64,000 bases of DNA from positions 36,323-100,322 of the forward strand of contig BQKZ01001324.1 of assembly GCA_036244855.1 (NCBI GenBank), given 5' to 3'. A program made the position numbers and the translations under genes. This document shows, in pieces, positions 58,375-64,000 of this stretch. The notes beneath the pieces are model-generated. The model saw nothing but the letters and a program-made list of their open reading frames with translations, made no database searches and had not been told where the DNA came from. Position 1 is the first letter of the stretch, and every line of letters begins with the position of its first letter. Origin of the DNA: Temnopleurus reevesii (Eukaryota; Echinodermata; Echinoidea; Temnopleuroida; Temnopleuridae).

Positions 58375-59485
58375 GTAATGATGAGAATAATGATAGTATT
58401 TGTTGCTTTTTATTTCCTTAGACTTAGAGAGTGTGTATAAAAGTTCCAATTGATCACAAATTAGCTGCAAATGCATTGTGAATCAAAACATGCATCTTCA
58501 AAGAAAAATTGTTTGGTTTCCCTAATGATAACTTTAAAAAAAAGTGATCAGTCGCTTAGAAAAGTCTTTTTATTATTAATCTTTTATTTTTTTCAACACA
58601 ATAAAAATATGACATATGGGAGAGAAAGCTGAAAAACGTTTGAAAATTTCTGTATATCAAGTAGTGAGATTTTTAGTTTTATTTGTAGTATGTCAAAACT
58701 TAACACACAAAGCAAAACAAAGCAAAGAATTTTACCGCTATGCAGGTATGCACAGGGTTAGGTCCTTAGATATCAAAATTGAAAAAATCCTGAATTAAAA
58801 ATTACAACCTTGCGAGAAGTCACATCATTCACAATTTCTATGTTATGTCATATAATGTGTTAACCAATATTTTCACAATTTCAGACCAGTTTTACACTCT
58901 GGGATGTCGTTATTTTCATGTTTTTGACAGTGTTTGCTGAATATCCATCATACAGAGTGGACACTTTCGCAAGGCTAAGACCTCAAAATGTATGAAAATA
59001 AAACCACCACAAAAATTTCAGCTTATACAGTATTTCAGTTGCTTTATTGAGTTATTAAATGTTTTCATTGTTAATACAAAGGCACGTCATAAAAACACTT
59101 AATAACAATAACCCTCAACAGAGCTGTGAACTCCAATAACTGCGAGGTGTTGGTTGTAATTGGATAATGAATTGATGTATTAAGGCTCGTTACCCACAAC
59201 CAAGTAACCAATTATCCTATAAAGTCATACACAACCGATGAGGAAATATCGAATTCAAATGAGCTTTCAAAGCTGATTGCAATGGAAGTGAGTTAGGAAA
59301 GGTTTTATCGCACCTTCAAACGATTTAATCAGTAGATAAATTAAATAATCAAGAGATATATGAAAAATAGATGAAGGAGTGATCAGATGGATTTCTGATG
59401 TGGCAACTAGAAATAGACAGTCACATTATTCATTGTCATTTTGATTGAATTGCATGGAAAAAAAGTATCACTCCTGCGACACACA
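58375..59485 (+). other. Copine intron, proximal part
   Basis: AT-rich, no further exon and no clear repeat seen. Confidence 0.6.
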
Positions 59486-59490
59486 TGTGC

Positions 59491-59671
59491 AGAGATGCAA
59501 ACTGTTCTGGAATGTATGGTAAAAAATTAAAATGTAAAAAACACATCAGCTGAACAAAAATGATGTAAAACATGACAACAATGACCGTATTCCCACCCAT
59601 TCACTAGCGACAAAAGCCAAGAATTCAAATGAAAATACACCTCATGCATATTCTGGAACGGTTGCCATCTA
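59491..59671. mobile_element. MITE family M2 in copine intron
   Basis: The ends agagatgcaaactgttctgg and ttctggaacggttgccatct are inverted copies. The interior gaattcaaatgaaaatacac matches the 35188 copy. Confidence 0.75.
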
Positions 59672-59679
59672 TGTTATAA

Positions 59680-62600
59680 ATGTCGCACCCGAGGGATATT
59701 ACTGAAGTTTGCAGACACCCCAAACATGTATATCTTGCCAAATTAACACAAGACGCAGCCTGTGAATTCTCTCTGGAACGATGACATGATCGCATTAAGG
59801 GTGCCAGACATGTGTTTTCATGAGGCTGCGATTTGGCCGCCTTCCAGAAATTTTGTACCGGTCCCTATCGTTGCATCATGAGAATGCAGAAGGTTTTCAT
59901 AATGTGCATCATCTTTCAATAATTTAGATGAAGGCTATAAATATTTAGGGATCAAGCCTTCTAACCAAAAATCTCCTCCTTTTTAAGTGTGTACACAGTA
60001 ACAATATTCAATTCACTCCAAAATGCAATTCAAAGAATGAATAAATCATTTAAAGTTCCTTTTTTAACATTCAGGAATCCCTTTCAATCAAATCACAACT
60101 TGTACATTTCACAGTATCAATGACACTAGAATTGCACTGCTGTACAGACCTTATGTTTAGTGTACATGAGTTTTTGAAATTATACGCCTGGGGCAGTCTA
60201 CAATTTTTTTTAGATTCATGATTTGAAATTATGGAAAATAATGAGAATAAAACATACAACATTTATTGCTTTACTAACTTTTAATATTTTCAATATTTAC
60301 TGATTTATTATAATTCCTTGCCAACATATTCCAAACTCTTTGAAGCGTTTTTTAATATGCTCAATTAATTCTATAACATGTTTATTGTTGATTGTTTGCA
60401 ATTTAATCATGTTTCGCTAATATTGCGAAAATATATTATCAAATATAACGGCTTTCACTATATTCTAACTCACAGACAAACTGAAGAATGAAAGTACAGA
60501 ACAACCTCAGTCTGATAATCTGAATACCGATGCCCATGGCAAGCTGTCATGACCTAGTTCTGTCATTGTGTACTCCACAGTGACAGGGAGAAAATACATC
60601 TTCACTCAGTGCTAGAAGGGCAGTAGACTGTATTTTTTATGCAAGTAATGTCTGTCTGACTCTCAAAAGCAGAAGAAATTATTTCAGACCATACTAGAGC
60701 AGATGTTATATAGCAGATATTGATATTGATATTACTTACTAACAGCAATTAAAACATAGAAGACAACCAATCTCAGTTGATATCCAAGAAATGAGTATAA
60801 TAAAATCAGTGAATATACGAACTTTTCAAAAAATTGTGAGAGAAATTAATTTGAAATATAAACTCTGCAAACAGTGATATGAGGTAACACCTTTTTTTAA
60901 CCTATTTTTTGTCATTCCTCTTTAAATTTTCAAATGTTGATAGCCTTTTGTAGGCACCACCAATTTACATTGGCCTGATGAAGCGTGTGTAGTACAATGT
61001 AGTAATAATGCATGTGTACTATGCAGAGCGAAATATCTTGAGTTCATTTTAATCCCAGTTTATTCACTTGTCATGTTTTGTATAAGTTGGTAACAATCAG
61101 CACTTATTCTGTCAATGCAAATATATTCATGACACTTGTTTAGTTTTGAAAAAATGCAGGGTATCAAATAAGCAGATTCTCAAATGCACAAGGGACAAAG
61201 GCGTTGAAGGGCAAAACACAAGTCTGGTTACTTAGCTTGTAGCTATTTTTAACAGGGGCTCTACAAGACAACCTTAATCGTGACGAACAGACGGTCTTGT
61301 AATTTCCAGGAAAATGCATGTCTTAGAAATTAAGAAGCAACTTGTAGATGGTTACGTAAATTGGTACTGCAGCTGTGGCAGGAATCCTAGGTGCCAGGAG
61401 AATGCTAATTATGGCATCATATTTTTTTCATGAAAATTTAGAAATGTAAAATTTGTAGGATTGCTGTCATAAGTTACCATTTCTATATTAAGATATGGAA
61501 CTGATTTTTAACAAGTTTGTCTGCAACTCGACAAAAGAAATATTGTTTGACTGCCTGGGAATACCATTTTTAGAAAATAGTGTCGCTGGGAAAATGAGCT
61601 TTTTATTTCTTCAGAAATATATTGAGAAAGAAATATGATGAAAAGGAATAAGATCATATTTTGTGATAAATTAGCCAATACTGATAAGAAAACAGAGGGA
61701 TCATTTTAATACTCACTGCTGTCTGTTTTTATTTATATCTTACATTAAAAAAGGGCCAAGTTCTAGCTGCTTTACTGAAATTTGATGCATTCAATGCTTC
61801 ATAATATGAAAAATTAATTCATAATGATAGTACTGTACATACAAAACAGCATGATATCATAAATAACCCAATTATGAATTGATATCACACCTTGCCTTCT
61901 AACGCAGGTCATTCTGTGAATATTTACTTTGCATTTATATATAGGTCATAGCTAAAAAAAAATAAAATCTTCGTGAATGATGCTTATTCTGGCTTTCAAA
62001 AAGTGGCATTATCTCAAAACTTTTCGAAAATAATGATAGAATGAAACATTTTGCAGATCCAGTAACACACAGTCTTTATTCAAATATGTTTGACAAGTTT
62101 ATAGTTGAGTACGTCACAATAATACTTGTGGCTTTCAAAATGAAACATTTTCGAGAAAATTTTCACAAGAATGATAAGAGGAGAGAGTAAGCAGATCCAG
62201 TATCATAGTCTCTATTCAAACATCTCTGAACACAGTTGCGTACAATACAATAATTCCCAAATTCCAAAGCAAGCAATAGTGTTACAAAAGCCAGCATGAT
62301 GTCATTAAATATAGATTTCCCAAATAGAGCGATCGCACCAAGAGTTCACACCTTGAATTGGGAAAACCTAACACCCCAGCAATTAAACATAAGTTGATTA
62401 TTTGACTTGTATTTCGTCAAACGCCACAGGTTTCCAACAACTGCCTGCTTTCAATCCATAGCCCCAATCTGCATTAATTTGACAAGGCTTTGTTGGACCT
62501 CAAACTCTTAGTCCAGGTTCATTGCTCTCAACTAAGACCCATTTTACATCAACCAAAACTCACCCCTAATTAGGGCTACACACATGTAATTATTTCTCCC

Positions 62601-63420
62601 TAGACACGTGTGTTATTTGGCCTATTTAAAAAATCATATAAAATCAGCTGTAGATTAGGTCAATGAGTGCTTGGTAGCAATGGAAAGGAAATTGACTGAA
62701 CTTTCTCATTCTGCATTCAAAACTACCTCTTGACCAGCTCATTTTTGAGCAATTACCCTCACATAGCAACATGTCGTACATCAATAAATTCCATACCCCT
62801 AATGAGGTAAATTGAGTCTATTCTTAGCGGTGTCAAGTAGTTCCAGAAATCAACAAATTTTGGAGCCCCTATTGATAAAGAAAGGTCATATATTCATTTA
62901 CTAATATCCACAATTAAATAATCACTCATTCATCTATTAACATTAATCCATAATAACTGAATTCCTATGGGTTGCTTAGGGTTCTATTTTTCATCCGCAA
63001 AAGTGATTCGCCTATAATTATACGTGTGTAGCCCTCAGGCCATGGCCTAACTGTGGCTCAGTCGCAAGTTTATAGTATAAAAAGAAATAAGAAAGAGGCC
63101 AAATCTGCATTTATTTTACAAGGCCTTGTTGGATCATCTTCAATCAAAATTTAACCTCAAATTCTACTTTGAAGCTCTGCTAGCTACTCAGATCTACAGC
63201 TTTTCATTATACCAATAATTGAAATCAGGAACATGAAATGCATGATGAATGTTGCAATTTCAAATATGAATCCAGATTAGGCCATTATGGCAAAGCTTTG
63301 AATATTTGAGCATTTTGAGCAATGAATAAATACAAGGGAAGAGAAAGAGTTATAGGGAGGGAATAGGATCTGAAATAGAGTGGGAAGAATAAGATATGAG
63401 AAGGGAACTTGAAGAAAAAA
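59680..63420 (+). other. Copine intron, distal part
   Basis: Long AT-rich stretch with no exon-like frame on either strand and no obvious repeat family. Short repeated text (ttcaaa, cattttgcagatccagta and similar) occurs near 62050 and 62190. Confidence 0.5.
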
Positions 63421-63426
63421 AGGGAA

Positions 63427-63710
63427 TGATAATAATGATAGGTCCACTTATATAGCGCAGTCATATATGCATATTCTACTCCACTTTATACTAGGTACCC
63501 TATGATACCCTGGCTATAACGGCCGAGCAAGCCACTCGGGTGCTCAAGCATTCCATGGAATAAATTCCTGCCAAGTACCCATTTCCACCTGGGTTGAGTG
63601 CAGCAAAGTGAGAATACATTCCTTGCTAAACAAAATAATGACAAGGGTGGGATTTGAACTGCCGCCTTATTGTTGAAAAAGTCAGAACCACCACACCACT
63701 ATGCTTCCAA
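63427..63710 (-). mobile_element. tRNA-headed SINE (copy D)
   Basis: Same family as the copies at 13681 and 16775. It has landmarks aataaattcctgccaagtac and cacctgggttgagtgcagca, a degraded B box (gggatttgaactgc) on the minus strand, and a tail at 63427. Confidence 0.8.
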
Positions 63711-63904
63711 AGAGAATTTTGAATAAAAGAATTATGTGTTTTAATGTAATGATAAGTAATTTGAAAGGTACTGGTATTAATACCGATTTACAGTTCAGAG
63801 AAGAATTATTAGACCAAGCTCTTTTTATTTTACAAGGTTGTATGAACATAAATTAGTGCCTTTTCTCTTGCTATTAAAAACAAAATATGTTGAAATAATA
63901 TCAT

Positions 63905-64000
63905 AAATACAATCAAACCTGTCAATAACGACCACCCTAGGGAGACAGAAAAGGGGGTCTTAAACAGCAGGTGATCTCTGTAGACAGGTTCATTTACATG
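63905..64000 (+). mobile_element. End of a pogo/Tigger-like DNA transposon, cut by the window edge
   Basis: It starts tacaatcaaacctgtcaata followed by acgaccacc, with an internal return of the motif in reverse (gtagacaggtt). It resembles the terminal text of the 17095 fragment. Confidence 0.4.

Overview
The window looks like a piece of an animal nuclear genome. It is AT-rich, has no operons or dense coding, and its few coding exons have GT-AG splice sites. It also carries tRNA-headed SINEs, many short inverted-repeat transposons (MITEs) and tandem repeats. The repeat content and the copine sequence suggest a marine deuterostome, most likely a sea urchin. That is inference from repeat style and cannot be proven from the window alone. 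Several assembly marks are present: N-runs at 7291-7361 and 35732-36398, and single Ns at 41512, 52460 and 54976.

Coding content is very small and sits at the two ends. At the left edge (112-225) is the last coding exon of an unidentified plus-strand gene, followed by four decayed tandem copies of the same exon (to about 937). A possible long 3' UTR ends near an AATAAA at 3111. At the right edge, two phase-0 exons (57484-57633 and 58195-58374) encode the N-terminal 110 residues of a copine, a calcium-dependent phospholipid-binding protein, covering most of its first C2 domain. The rest of that gene lies beyond 64000. The intron between them holds two partial, mutated copies of the first exon within GTG/GAT repeats. 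A CpG-rich block ending in a strong splice donor (about 4280-4611) is a candidate promoter and 5' UTR exon for the copine gene. If so, 4.6-57.4 kb is one very long first intron.

Between the ends the window is repeat landscape. From left to right: a GGT/GAT microsatellite (3.2-3.8 kb); C-run clusters (5.4-5.9 kb); 200-bp tandem repeats (6.0-7.1 kb) and 315-bp tandem repeats (7.2-8.1 kb); a 21-bp minisatellite with a three-unit super-repeat (8.3-8.9 kb); a GATAAG-rich foldback element (12.9-13.6 kb); SINEs at 13.7, 16.8, 17.6, 21.0 and 63.4 kb; a compact cluster of abutting transposons (16.65-17.83 kb); a tandem array that appears to have grown from a MITE end (21.36-22.23 kb); a 192-bp tandem repeat carrying perfect CRE palindromes (34.3-35.1 kb); a foldback element built on GTCGAC motifs with an unsequenced centre (35.55-36.59 kb); several low-copy tandem repeats (38.3-46.3 kb); and a 15-copy, ~265-bp satellite (52.5-56.5 kb). 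At least six MITE families can be defined by their terminal inverted repeats.

Almost all short ORFs in the interior are by-products of repeats. One, at 50423-50668 on the minus strand, looks somewhat protein-like and is listed at low confidence. No RNA polymerase II or III gene other than the SINE heads, no CRISPR array and no autonomous transposase or reverse transcriptase was found.
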